Source: Streptacidiphilus sp. 4-A2
GTDB taxonomy: Bacteria > Actinomycetota > Actinomycetes > Streptomycetales > Streptomycetaceae
Assembly (NCBI GenBank): GCA_014284505.1
Contig: JAAFYY010000001.1
Coordinates: 8,047,845 to 8,111,844, forward strand
Length of the DNA stretch: 64,000 bases
Reading direction: 5' to 3'
Under the pieces are notes generated by a model, which saw only the letters and a program-made list of their open reading frames with translations, did no database searches and was not told where the DNA came from. Position 1 is the stretch's first letter. Each line of letters opens with the position of its first letter. This document shows positions 40,051-49,257 of the stretch, in pieces. A program made the translations under genes and the position numbers.

Positions 40051-41660
40051 ATGGCCTTCGCCCGCACCGGCTCGGTCGCCCTGCTCGGCGTCGACGGGGT
40101 GGTCGTCGAGGTCCAGGCCGACCTCGAACCGGGCGTCGCCGCCTTCGCCATCGTCGGCCTGCCCGACAAGGCCCTCAGCGAGGCCCGCGACCGGGTCCGC
40201 GCCGCGGTGGTCAACAGCGGCGAGCAGTGGCCGCAGCGCAAGCTCACCGTCGGCCTGTCGCCCGCCTCGGTGCCCAAGAGCGGCAGCGGCTTCGACCTGG
40301 CCATCGCCTGCGCCGTGCTGGCCGCCGCCGAACGGCTCGACCCGGCCGCGATCGCCGGGCTGCTGCTGGTCGGCGAGCTCGGGCTGGACGGCAGGGTCCG
40401 CCCGGTCCGCGGAGTGCTCCCGGCGGTGCTCGCCGCCGCCGACGCCGGGTACGGCACCGTGGTGGTGCCCGCGGCGACCGCCCCGGAGGCCTCCCTGGTG
40501 CCCGGGATGAGCGTGCGCGGGGTCTCCACGCTCCGGCAGCTGGTGGCGCTGCTCAGCGGCCAGGAACCGCCCGAGGAGCCGCTGGACGAGCCCGAGCGGA
40601 GCCTGCCCGACAACGCCCTCGCCGGGCTCTGCCTGCCCGGGCTGGCCGTCCGCAGCCGCGCCGCCGACGGCGCCGCCGCCCTGCGCGACCTGGCGGACGT
40701 CGCCGGGCAGTACCAGGCCCGCCGCGCCCTGGAGATCGCCGCCGCCGGGGGACACCACCTCTACCTGAAGGGCCCTCCGGGCGCGGGCAAGACCATGCTG
40801 GCGGAGCGGCTGCCGGGGATCCTGCCCCCGCTCACCCCGCAGGAGGCCCTGGAGGTCACCGCCGTGCACTCGGTCGCCGGGCTGCTCCCGCCCGGCAGAC
40901 CCCTGCTCAGCACCGCCCCCTACTGCGCCCCGCACCACTCCACCACCATGCCCGCCATCATCGGCGGCGGCAGCGGGCTGCCGCACCCGGGGGCGGTCTC
41001 CCTGTCCCACCGCGGCGTGCTCTTCCTGGACGAGGCGCCGGAGTTCCCGACCCGGGTGCTGGACGCCCTGCGCCAGCCGCTGGAGTCGGGCGAGGTCGTG
41101 GTCGCCCGGGCCGCCGGATCACTGCGGCTGCCCGCCCGGTTCCTGCTGGTGCTCGCGGCCAACCCCTGCCCCTGTGGCCGCTGGTCGCGGCGCGGGGAGG
41201 GCTGCGACTGCACCCCCACCATGGTCAGCCGCTACCAGGCCCGGCTGTCCGGACCGCTGCTCGACCGGGTCGACCTCCGAGTCGAGGTCGAGCCGGTGAC
41301 CCGGCTGGAGCTCATGGAGCGCGACTCCTCGGCGGAGACCACCGCCGTGGTCGCGGCCAGGGTGCTGGCGGCGCGGAGCGCGCGGCCGCCCGGCTGGCCG
41401 GCACCCCCTGGCGCGGAAACGGCGAGGTCCCCGGGCACGAACTGCGCACCCGCTGGCGGCTGGCGACCGATGCCCTTCAGGACGCCGAGCGCGAGCTGGA
41501 GCGCGGCCTGCTCACCGCCCGCGGCCTGGACCGGGTGCTGCGGGTGGCCTGGACCACCGCCGACCTCGCCGGTCTCGACCGCCCGGGCCGGGCCCAGGTG
41601 CGCACCGCCCTGTCCCTGCGCAGCGGCGTACCGCACGGCCAGCCCTACCGCCCCGGCTAG
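40051..41660 (+). CDS. comM: YifB/ComM family Mg chelatase-like AAA ATPase (one frameshift)
   Basis: ComM is a hexameric AAA+ helicase that aids branch migration during natural transformation in Gram-negatives; in actinobacteria its role is unproven. MAFARTGSVALLGVDGVVVE begins the ChlI-like domain, with AFAIVGLPDKALSEARDRVR and GFDLAIACAVL. The ATPase has Walker A GPPGAGKTMLAERLPGILPP, Walker B GVLFLDEAPEF, and the zinc-like CPCG...CDCTP cluster. One G is missing near 41378, moving the C-terminal part (HELRTRWRLATDALQDAERE) to the next frame. Restored length is about 535 residues. Confidence 0.93.
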
Positions 41661-41743
41661 CTGGGGCGGCCCCGGATCCCCACCGCCCCGGATCCCCAGC
41701 ACCCTTCGCGTCCCCACCACCCTTCCGCTTGTGGAGGTGTCTC

Positions 41744-42829
41744 ATGCTGACCGACACGGAACGGCTCGCCCGGGCCTCCCTCAGCCGCATCGTCGAACCG
41801 GGCGACACGGATGTGGGCGTGCTACTGGAACAGCACGGCCCGCAGGAGACCCTGGCCCGGATGCTCAGCGGCCCGGCGGGCGAGGGCTACCGGGCCCGGG
41901 CGCGCGGCACCGACCCCGCCGCCGACCTGGGCCACGCCCACGCACTGGGCGCCCGGCTGGTCTGTCCCGGCGAGCCGGAGTGGCCGACCCAGCTGGACGA
42001 CCTCGGCACCGCCCGCCCGGTCGGCCTCTGGGTCCGCGGTACCGCCTCGCTGCGGCTGCTGGCGCTGCGCTCGGTCGCTGTGGTCGGCGCCCGGGCCTGC
42101 ACCGCCTACGGCAACCAGGTCGCCGCCGGGCTCGCGGCCGAACTCGCCGACGCGGCCTGGGTGGTGGTCTCCGGTGGCGCCTACGGGATCGACGCGGCCG
42201 CGCACCGCGGCGCGCTGGCCGCCACCGGCGTCACCATCGGCGTCCTCGCCTGCGGGGTCGACCAGTACTACCCGAGCGGCCACTCCGCGCTGCTCGGCCG
42301 GATCGCCGAGCAGGGGCTGCTGATCAGCGAGTTGCCGCTGGGCGCCCATCCGACCCGCTCCCGGTTTCTGCAGCGCAACCGGGTGATCGCCGCGCTGACC
42401 AGGGGGACGGTGGTGGTCGAGGCCGCCCGCCGCAGCGGCGCGCTGAGCACGGCGCGCCGGGCCCGGGATCTGAACCGGCTGGTGATGGGCGTGCCGGGGC
42501 CGGTCACCAGCGAGCTCTCGACCGGCGTGCACGCCCTGCTGCGCGCGGGCGGCAGCCTGGTCACCGACGCGGCGGAGGTCGTCGAGCTGATCGGCGCGAT
42601 CGGCACGGATCTGGCCGCCGAACCGGCCGGGCCGATGCTGCCGCGGGACGCGGTCGTCGGCGAGGCGCGGCGGGTGCTGGAGGCCGTGCCGCCCGGAGGT
42701 ACGGGCGCACCGGTGGAACGGCTGGTGCGCCGCGCGGGGCTGCCGTCCGACATCGTCCTGCAACGCCTGTACGAGCTGGGCTCGCTGGGGCTGGTCGAGC
42801 GCCATGGCGGGAACTGGCGTCAGCGGTGA
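41744..42829 (+). CDS. dprA: DNA-processing protein DprA
   Basis: DprA loads RecA on incoming single-stranded DNA. Intact, 361 residues from ATG 41744, preceded by GGAGGT. The Rossmann-fold core has VAVVGARACTAYGNQVAAGL, WVVVSGGAYGIDAAAHRGAL, CGVDQYYPSGHSALLGRI, LISELPLGAHPTRSRFLQRN and RSGALSTARRARDLNRLVMG, with the usual ssDNA-binding Arg and Lys positions. The C-terminal winged helix (ERLVRRAGLPSDIVLQRLYE) is present. An in-frame GTG at 41729 overlaps the ribosome site and is rejected. Confidence 0.95.
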   Translation: MLTDTERLARASLSRIVEPGDTDVGVLLEQHGPQETLARMLSGPAGEGYRARARGTDPAADLGHAHALGARLVCPGEPEWPTQLDDLGTARPVGLWVRGTASLRLLALRSVAVVGARACTAYGNQVAAGLAAELADAAWVVVSGGAYGIDAAAHRGALAATGVTIGVLACGVDQYYPSGHSALLGRIAEQGLLISELPLGAHPTRSRFLQRNRVIAALTRGTVVVEAARRSGALSTARRARDLNRLVMGVPGPVTSELSTGVHALLRAGGSLVTDAAEVVELIGAIGTDLAAEPAGPMLPRDAVVGEARRVLEAVPPGGTGAPVERLVRRAGLPSDIVLQRLYELGSLGLVERHGGNWRQR

Positions 42830-43159
42830 CCGGGGGAGCTCGCGGTGTCCGTGTCAGCCACCTGATCGAGCGAGCACCCGTTGTGCATAGCTCTCGGAGA
42901 CCACGTGGTCACGCTACGCTCACAAGCGCTCGGTTCAACGCGGCCGATGGAACGGCAGAACGGCTCAAGACGACGCATGCCCATGTACTCAAGCTGCCCC
43001 GGGGACGAGCCCCGCACCTTCGGCAGGCGCCCCTGGCCGACGCGCGCCCGGAGGAGCCGCGCCCGCCGAGGGCTCATAACATCCCGGGGGCCCGCAACGG
43101 CTCCGCCGCGCCCGCCCGCCGCGCCTGCCACCGCCCCCGCTGCGGCGCCGAGCGCCTCC
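42830..43159 (+). other. whiG upstream region
   Basis: About 330 bases between dprA and my tentative whiG start. It contains the motif CACGCTACGCTCAC (42910-42923) and a CACGTG palindrome (42902-42907). Open frames continue through it, but no codon pattern or family match supports a gene. CGGAGGAG near 43050 could be a ribosome site for a start near 43070-43085 if an indel destroyed the start codon there. Confidence 0.4.
42910..42923 (+). promoter_or_regulatory. Motif shared with the nsdA upstream region
   Basis: CACGCTACGCTCAC, one mismatch from the motif at 17684-17697. TACGCT fits TANNNT of a -10 box, and GTCAC-n5-G at its left edge matches half of the BldD box. Confidence 0.4.
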
Positions 43160-44248
43160 GTGCCCCACCCCAGCCCCGACCCCACCCCGTCCCAGCCCAC
43201 CCCGTCCCAGCCTGCGACACCCCAGCCTGCGACACCCCAGCCTGCGACACCCCAGCCTGCGACGGCCCGACCTGCGACAACCCAGCCTGCGACAACCCAG
43301 GTCACCCCGACCCCAGCCTGTTCCCACGCAGCCTGTTCCGACCCAGCCTGTTCCCAACCAGCCTGCCCAGACGCCGGCCTCCAGGCAGGCGCAGCCACCG
43401 CGGCAGGCGCAGCCGCAGGCGGAGACGCACAGCGCGGCGCGCTCCCCGCGCAGACCCCGCCGGGACCGGGCCGAGCCGACCGGGCCGCCCGCGCCCAGGC
43501 GTACCCTGGACGAGCTGTGGCGCAGCTACAAGGCAGAGGGCGATCCCAGGCTCCGCGAGCAGCTGATCCTGCACTACTCGCCACTGGTCAAGTACGTCGC
43601 CGGACGTGTCGGTGTGGGCCTGCCCTCCAATGTCGAACAGGCGGACTTCGTCTCCTCCGGGGTCTTCGGGCTGATCGACGCCATCGAGAAGTTCGATCCG
43701 GACCGCGCGATCAATTCGAGACCTATGCGATCAGCCGCATTCGCGGCGCGATCATCGACGAACTGCGTGCCCTGGACTGGATCCCCCGTTCGGTTCGGCA
43801 GAAGGCCGCGCCGTCGAAAGGGCCTACGCCACCCTTGAGCTGACCTGCGCCGGACCCGAGCGACCCCGAGGTCGCCAGCGAGATGGGCATCGCCCTCGAA
43901 GACCTGCACACGATTTTCAGCCAGCTGTCGCTGGCCAATGTGGTGCCCTCGATGAACTGCTCAACCCGGGCGGGGAGGGACGGCGGCCGGGTCAGCCTGG
44001 TCGACACCTTGAGGACACCGCTGCCGACAACCCGGTCGAGATCGCCGAGAGCAGGGAGCTGCGGCGGCTGCTCGCCCGGGCCATCAACACCCTTCCGGAG
44101 CGGGAGAAGACCGTCGTCAGCCTCTACTACTACGAGGGGCTGACCCTCGCCGAGATCGGGCAGGTCCTCGGGGTCACCGAGAGCGGGTCAGCCAGATCCA
44201 CACCAAGGCGGTGCTGCAGCTCCGGGCCAAGCCTCCGACGCCCGCTGA
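43160..44248 (+). CDS. whiG: Sporulation RNA polymerase sigma factor WhiG (many frameshifts)
   Basis: WhiG is the FliA-like sigma factor that commits aerial hyphae to sporulation. The recognisable core begins TLDELWRSYKAEGDPRLREQ at about 43503, with LILHYSPLVKYVAGRVGVGL (region 2.1), EQADFVSSGVFGLIDAIEKF and FETYAISRIRGAIIDELRAL, then LDWIPRSVRQKA (region 2.4/3), and region 4 TLPEREKTVVSLYYYEGLTL and AEIGQVLGVTES. At least eight indels lie between 43710 and 44240. The stop is TGA 44246-44248. The start is uncertain: GTG 43160 (MPHPSPDPTPSQ) opens a long Pro/Thr/Ala-rich N-terminus with 15-bp repeats not found in the WhiG proteins I remember. Confidence 0.85.
43208..43297 (+). repeat. Tandem repeat, six 15-bp units, upstream of the WhiG core
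   Basis: Three exact copies of cagcctgcgacaccc are followed by three variants. In the frame opened by GTG 43160 they encode QPATP, QPATP, QPATP, QPATA, RPATT, QPATT. A related looser series (cagcctgttccca-like) continues to about 43360. Confidence 0.85.
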
Positions 44249-44384
44249 GCGCGCCGCTGCCCGCCCGGTCCGGGCCTCCACCAGCCGCGATGTCCGCCAG
44301 CCCTGATGTCCACCGGCCCCATGCCCGCCGAGTCCGGCGCGCGGCGGGGCGGTCGGCGGCGGTCCCCTCGCGGAGGGACCGGTC

Positions 44385-44390
44385 TAAGCT
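44385..44390 (+). promoter_or_regulatory. Candidate leaderless -10 box for the TetR gene
   Basis: TAAGCT lies six bases before the GTG at 44397, with no ribosome site between. Confidence 0.45.
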
Positions 44391-44396
44391 GGTCGG

Positions 44397-44984
44397 GTGC
44401 CCAGAATCCGAGCCGCCACCCTGGCCGAGCATCGTCAGTTGCAGCGTGACGCGCTGCTGGAGGCCGCCCGCGCGCTGCTCACCGAAGGCGGTATGGAGGC
44501 CCTGAGCTTCCCCAACCTGGCCCGCAGACCGGCCTGGCGCGCTCCTCGGTGTACGAGTACTTCGGTTCGCGCGCCGCCGTGGTCGCCGAGCTCTGCGCGG
44601 TGGACTTCCCCGCCTGGGCCGCCGAGGTGGCCGAGGCGGTCGCCGCCCAGCAGTCGCCCGCGGCCAGGGTGGAGGCGTATGTCCGGGCGCAGCTCGCGCT
44701 GGCCGGCGACCCGAGGCACCGCGCGGTGGCCGCCATCGCGGCCGGTGAACTGGACGACACCGCACGCGAGCGGATCCGGGCCTCGCACGGCCAGCTGGTC
44801 GGCCTGGTGGTCGCCGCGCTGGCCGACCTCGGCCATGAGCAGCCGGGCCTGACCGCGGTGCTGGTGCAGGGCGTGGTGGAGGCGGCGGTGAAGCGGCTGG
44901 AGATCGGCGCGGCCGAGGACCCGACGGCCATCACCGAGAGCGCGGTCGCCCTGGTGCTCCAAGGCGTCACCGTCCCTCCGCTGA
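44397..44984 (+). CDS. TetR family transcriptional regulator (frameshifts)
   Basis: The N-terminal HTH is AEHRQLQRDALLEAARALLTEGG, MEALSFPNLARR, then after a one-base loss near 44530 LARSSVYEYFGSRAAVVAEL, the classic TetR recognition helix with Tyr-X-Tyr-Phe. The ligand domain is helical (AAIAAGELDDTARERIRASH, VLVQGVVEAAVKRLEIGA). The open frame then runs on into the opposite-strand peptidase gene with no stop, so a second indel must lie near the end. TGA 44982-44984 is my best guess (about 195 residues), TGA 45055 the alternative. It sits between whiG and the M23 peptidase; the ligand is unknown. Confidence 0.85.
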
Positions 44985-45025
44985 TCCAGCTCACCCCACC
45001 GACCCTGCTCACCCACCGACCCTGC

Positions 45026-45932
45026 TCACCCCACGGATTCCGCCAGCCGCTCACTGAGGTGACTGCTCCGGCTCCGAGCCGGGTCAAGGGGCAGCAGCCG
45101 GGCATGGCCGAGCCCGAGCAGGGCCAGCGGATCCAGATACGGTGCCCCGGAGCAGCCCCAGTGCAGGCAGCTCTGTGCGCAGTGGCCGGGAGCGGCCCCG
45201 GCGGCGACCGTGCCGATGACCGCGCCCGCCGCCACCCTGGCCCCGTCTGCCACGGTCGGCTGCACCGGTTCGTAGGTCGTCCGCAGCGGGGGTTCCCCGG
45301 TGCCGGGGTGGGTGACGGCGACCACGCCCGTCCGGCGACGGTCCCGGAGAAGCTGACCACCCCGCCCGCGCCGCCCGGACCGCGGTGCCGACCGCGGCCG
45401 CGAGGTCCACGCCCCGGTGCCCGGCGGCCCAGGGCAGGGCGGCGGATCGAACCGGCGGAGCAGCACGGCGAGCGAGCCCCCGGTCGGCAGCCCCGCCCCT
45501 TCGCCACCGGCCACGCTGCCCCCGCCGCCTGCGGAGCGCCGCCGCCCGCGGAACTCCCGCTGCCCGCGGCCCTCCGCCGCCAGCGGGTAGGGCGGCGGAT
45601 CGGGATGCAGCACGATCGCCGCGTGTGCCGGGCCGGGCCGGCCGATCACCGCCATCGCCAGCCACAGCAGCACGCCGGCCACCAGCAGTAACCGCCTCGC
45701 GTCGAACTGCGGCGGCGGACCGGGCGCCGCGGATCGCGGGGGCTGGACCGCCCCGTCGACCCCGCCGCCGCCGGCGCGCGCCGCGCGGAGCGCCGACGGC
45801 ACGGGTAGGGGCGGTGGCGGCAGCAGTGGCAGCAGCGGTGGCGGCAGCGGCCGTGGCGGTGGCAGCAGCGGTGGCGGCGGGGTGGGCGGGGAGGCTGGGG
45901 GAGATGGCGGCAGAGGTTGCGGTAGAGGTCAT
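45026..45932 (-). CDS. M23 family peptidase, secreted or membrane-anchored (frameshifts)
   Basis: M23 peptidases cleave peptidoglycan cross-bridges or act as LytM-type activators. The zinc motifs are visible: GHRGVDLAAAVGT (HXXXD) and CLHWGCSG (HXG/HXH region). Between them the domain is broken by indels near 45365-45450, so VVSFSGTVAGRGVVAVTHPG must be stitched from two frames. A hydrophobic segment LLLVAGVLLWLAMAVIG with an AHA cleavage site forms a signal peptide or anchor. Starts are uncertain: GTG 45802 gives a short N-terminus, while ATG 45932 with GAGGAGA upstream adds an Ala/Thr-rich stretch encoded by GCC/ACC repeats. It is usually found next to rpsB in streptomycetes. Confidence 0.8.
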
Positions 45933-46299
45933 GACCAGGACTCTCCTCGCCTGGTCCGACCGTCCGGTGCCGGAAAGCCGAAGCTGTGGACAAACCCGGG
46001 GTTGTGGATAACTCGCTCACCCACACGAGTGAAGGTCACCCGCCAGCAGCGGTTCGCCCGGTGTCCCAGAGTTCCGTACACTTCATCGCGACCCGGCATG
46101 CCAGGTCGACTTCGCACGCCCCGACACCGGTAGTTCGGCTCTCGTCCGCCCGGTGCAAGTGCCCGCTCGGTCCGCAAGGGACTCCAGACCACCCGCAGAG
46201 GGTAGCCAGGAAGCCCGCGCAGGCAGGGCACGGTCAGGGCGTCAGGCGCCACGGCCTCCCGGTCGTGGCGGAGAAACCGAGAAACCTAGGAGTACGGCC
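45933..46299 (+). other. rpsB promoter and leader region
   Basis: About 370 bases between the divergent M23 gene and rpsB. It holds two DnaA boxes (listed separately) and a possible -10 TACACT at 46077-46082 with a weak -35 TTCGCC 18 bases upstream. About 215 bases of GC-rich leader follow, where S2 autoregulation could act, and the rpsB ribosome site AGGAG is near 46288. Confidence 0.5.
45985..46011 (-). promoter_or_regulatory. Pair of DnaA boxes upstream of rpsB
   Basis: TGTGGACAA (45985-45993) and TGTGGATAA (46003-46011) are the reverse complements of TTGTCCACA and TTATCCACA, both classical DnaA boxes. They have the same orientation and are 18 bases apart start to start. Confidence 0.6.
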
Positions 46300-47209
46300 A
46301 TGGCCGTCGTCACGATGCGGGAGCTGCTTGAGAGCGGCGTCCACTTCGGTCACCAGACCCGTCGTTGGAACCCGAAGATGAAGCGCTTCATCTTCACGGA
46401 GCGCAACGGCATCTACATCATCGACCTGCTCCAGTCGCTGAACTACATCGACCGCGCCTTCGAGTTCGTCAAGGAGACCGTTGCCCACGGCGGCAGCGTC
46501 CTCTTCGTCGGCACCAAGAAGCAGGCCCAGGAGGCCATCGCGGAGCAGGCCACCCGGGTCGGCATGCCCTACGTCAACCACCGTTGGCTCGGCGGCATGC
46601 TCACCAACTTCTCCACGGTCTACAAGCGCCTCCAGCGCCTCAAGGAGCTCAGCGAGATCGACTTCACGGATGTGGCCGCCTCCGGCCTCACCAAGAAGGA
46701 GCTGCTCGTCCTCCAGCGCGAGTACGAGAAGCTGACAAGACCCTCGGCGGCATCCGCGAGATGCAGCGCGTGCCCTCCGCGGTGTGGATCGTGGACACCA
46801 AGAAGGAGCACATCGCCGTCGGTGAGGCGCGCAAGCTCCACATCCGGTGGTCGCGATCCTCGACACCAACTGCGACCCCGACGAGGTCGACTACAAGATC
46901 CCCGGCAACGACGACCATCCGCTCGGTCACCCTGCTGACCCGCGTGATCGCCGACCGTCCGAGGGTCTGATGGCCCGTTCCGGTGCCGCCAAGGGTGACG
47001 CCAAGGTCGAGACCGCGCCGACCAGCCGCTCGCCGACTGGGAGCGCGAGCTGCTGGTCGAGGGCGAGAAGAAGGCTGACGAGGCTGCCCCCGCCGACGCT
47101 GCCCCGCCGAGGCCGAGGCCGCCCCGCCGAGGCGCCCGCCGCCGAGGCTGAGGTCGCCGCCGAGGCCGAGGTCGCCCCCGAGGCTGCCGCCGAGGCCGAG
47201 CAGGCCTGA
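46300..47209 (+). CDS. rpsB: 30S ribosomal protein S2 (several frameshifts)
   Basis: Begins MAVVTMRELLESGVHFGHQT at ATG 46300, followed by RRWNPKMKRFIFTERNGIYI, the near-universal S2 start. After a base loss near 46738 the sequence KTLGGIREMQRVPSAVWIVD follows in the next frame, then VVAILDTNCDPDEVDYKIPG after another near 46848, with further changes near 46915-46960, 47020 and 47110. The C-terminus is an Ala/Glu-rich actinobacterial extension (EVAPEAAAEAEQA). As S2 is essential, these must be sequence errors. It is followed by tsf after a hairpin. Confidence 0.96.
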
Positions 47210-47218
47210 CGATTCAGG

Positions 47219-47256
47219 GCGAGGGGTACGGCGGCTGACGCCGACGTGCCCCTCGC
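47219..47256 (+). terminator. Hairpin between rpsB and tsf
   Basis: A 12-bp stem with one G-U pair (gcgaggggtacg / cgtgcccctcgc) enclosing an inner cggc-tga-cgccg mini-hairpin. It could attenuate read-through from rpsB into tsf. Confidence 0.55.
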
Positions 47257-47334
47257 ATCGCGTCGGGCGCTGCGATCCAGCGCCGGCCGACCCACTCCAC
47301 CTCCACCGACATCGCGAGAAGAGACTGAAGAGGA

Positions 47335-48171
47335 ATGGCGAACTTCACCGCCGCGGACGTCAAGAAGCTCCGTGAGCTCACCGGCGCCGGCATGATGGAC
47401 TGCAAGAAGGCTCTGGACGAGGCCGAGGGCGACGTCGAGAAGGCTGTCGAGCTGCTCCGCATCAAGGGCCAGAAGGGTGTCGCCAAGCGTGAGGGCCGCG
47501 ACGCCACCAACGGCGCCGTCGTCTCCCTGCTTGAGGGCGGCAACTCCGGCGTCCTGGTCGAGCTGAACTGCGAGACCGACTTCGTCGCCAAGGGCGGCCG
47601 CTTCGTGGAGGTCGCCAACGCGCTGGCCGCCCACGTCGCCAAGACCTCCCCGGCCGACATCGAGGCCGCTCTGGCCAGCGAGATCAACCCGGGCCAGACC
47701 GTCCAGCAGTTCGTGGACGAGGCCAACGCGGGCCTCGGCGAGAAGATCGTCTTCCGCCGCTTCGCCCAGTTCGACGGTGGCGTCTTCGTCGCGGCGTACA
47801 TGCACCGCACCGACCCCGACCTGCCGCCGGCCATCGGCGTGCTGGTCGAGCTCGACCAGGAGAACGCGGAGATCGCGAAGGACGTCGCGCAGCACATCGC
47901 CGCCTTCGCCCCGAAGTACCTCTCCCGCGAGGACATCCCGGCCGAGGACATCGAGAACGAGCGCCGCATCGCCGAGGCCACCGCCCGCGAGGAGGGCAAG
48001 CCCGAGGCTGCCCTGCCGCGTATCGTCGAGGGCCGGGTCACGGGCTTCGTCAAGGAGAACTCGGTCCTGGAGCAGGCCTTCGCCAAGGACAGCAAGAAGA
48101 CCGTCCAGAAGGTTCTGGACGAGGCCGGCGTCAAGCTGGTCCGCTTCGCCCGCTTCCGCGTCGGCGCCTGA
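47335..48171 (+). CDS. tsf: Elongation factor Ts
   Basis: EF-Ts exchanges GDP for GTP on EF-Tu. Intact, 278 residues. The N-terminal UBA-like part is MANFTAADVKKLRELTGAGM and DCKKALDEAEGDVEKAVELL. The core signature VELNCETDFVAKGGRF contains the TDFV motif that inserts into EF-Tu. The last two domains (GVLVELDQENAEIAKDVAQH, ARFRVGA end) are complete. Ribosome site AAGAGG shortly upstream. Confidence 0.97.
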   Translation: MANFTAADVKKLRELTGAGMMDCKKALDEAEGDVEKAVELLRIKGQKGVAKREGRDATNGAVVSLLEGGNSGVLVELNCETDFVAKGGRFVEVANALAAHVAKTSPADIEAALASEINPGQTVQQFVDEANAGLGEKIVFRRFAQFDGGVFVAAYMHRTDPDLPPAIGVLVELDQENAEIAKDVAQHIAAFAPKYLSREDIPAEDIENERRIAEATAREEGKPEAALPRIVEGRVTGFVKENSVLEQAFAKDSKKTVQKVLDEAGVKLVRFARFRVGA

Positions 48172-48354
48172 CCCAGAGGGTCTGCGGCGGAAGCCCGAAC
48201 CGGGGATCCGCCCATACGATGTGAGTCGTGGATACGACGAGGAGGCCACTGCCGTGCAGGTAACCGTACTGGTGCCCGCGGTGGTGGCCTCTTCTCGTAC
48301 GCGCGCTCACGCCAGCGCTCGCACAAGCTCATGCACCAGAAGGAGTCGATGCAG

Positions 48355-49095
48355 ATGACCACAGAGGACGGTTCGCGCCGCCGCGTACTGCTCAAGCTCT
48401 CCGGCGAGGCGTTCGCCGGCGGGGGCGGGCTGGGTGTCGATCCGGACGTGGTCCACGCCATCGCCCGGGAGATCGGCACGGTGGTCCGCAGTGGCACCGA
48501 GGTCGCCATCGTGATCGGCGGTGGGAACTTCTTCCGGGGCGCCGAGCTGCAGCAGCGCGGTATGGACCGGGCCCGCTCGGACTACATGGGCATGCTGGGC
48601 ACGGTGATGAACTGCCTGGCGCTCCAGGACTTCCTGATGAAGGAGGGCATCGAGACCCGGGTCCAGACCGCGATCACCATGGGCCAGGTCGCCGAGCCCT
48701 ATCTGCCGCTGCGTGCGGTGCGCCACCTGGAGAAGGGGCGCGTGGTGATCTTCGGCGCCGGTATGGGGATGCCCTACTTCTCCACCGACACCACCGCCGT
48801 TCAGCGCGCCCTGGAGATCCACGCCGAGGTGCTGCTGATGGGCAAGAACGGGGTGGACGGGGTCTATGACTCCGACCCGAGGACCAACCCGGGCGCGGTG
48901 CGGTTCGACAGCCTGGAATACTCCGAGGTGATCACGCGTGATCTCAAGGTCGCCGACCTCACCGCGATCACCCTCTGCAAGGACAACGACCTGCCGATCC
49001 TGGTGTTCGAACTGCTGGCCGAGGGCAATATCGCCCGCGCGGTGCGCGGTGAGAAGATCGGCACGTTGATCAACGGGGCCGCCGGCCAGGAGTGA
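48355..49095 (+). CDS. pyrH: UMP kinase
   Basis: PyrH phosphorylates UMP and is allosterically controlled by GTP and UTP. Intact, 246 residues from ATG 48355. In-frame ATGs at 48331 and 48349 are closer to or within the AAGGAG site, so 48355 has the best spacing. Motifs are RRRVLLKLSGEAFAGG, VIGGGNFFRGAELQQRGMDR, IFGAGMGMPYFSTDTTAVQR, and LLMGKNGVDGVYDSDPRTNP, all typical of the hexameric amino-acid-kinase fold. Confidence 0.96.
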   Translation: MTTEDGSRRRVLLKLSGEAFAGGGGLGVDPDVVHAIAREIGTVVRSGTEVAIVIGGGNFFRGAELQQRGMDRARSDYMGMLGTVMNCLALQDFLMKEGIETRVQTAITMGQVAEPYLPLRAVRHLEKGRVVIFGAGMGMPYFSTDTTAVQRALEIHAEVLLMGKNGVDGVYDSDPRTNPGAVRFDSLEYSEVITRDLKVADLTAITLCKDNDLPILVFELLAEGNIARAVRGEKIGTLINGAAGQE

Positions 49096-49177
49096 CCTGC
49101 CCGGCCGGTTCCGGCCGGTTCCGGCCGGGGGATGGACAAGCGGCCGGACGTCCGCGAACGTGCCCGGTAGCGGCCGC

Positions 49178-49203
49178 GGCAGCGGTATCAGGCAGCGGTA
49201 TCA
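49178..49203. repeat. Tandem repeat, 2 x 13 bp, in the pyrH-frr gap
   Basis: Two exact copies of ggcagcggtatca. A second short repeat (ccggccggtt, twice) lies near 49101-49120 in the same gap. The function, if any, is not clear. Confidence 0.7.
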
Positions 49204-49257
49204 GCAGTGCCCGCACAGCAGGAGTCGAGACCGGGTAGCACCGGACAGGAGCACATT

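Noticed and set aside
43208..43297. Regular 15-bp repeats as a possible CRISPR array
   Set aside because: The repeats are head-to-tail without unique spacers and are too short; no cas genes are nearby.
39544..43566. A 1340-codon open frame covering yraN, comM, dprA and part of whiG
   Set aside because: Only the comM part is real in this frame. The rest is antisense or out-of-frame Arg/Pro-rich sequence.
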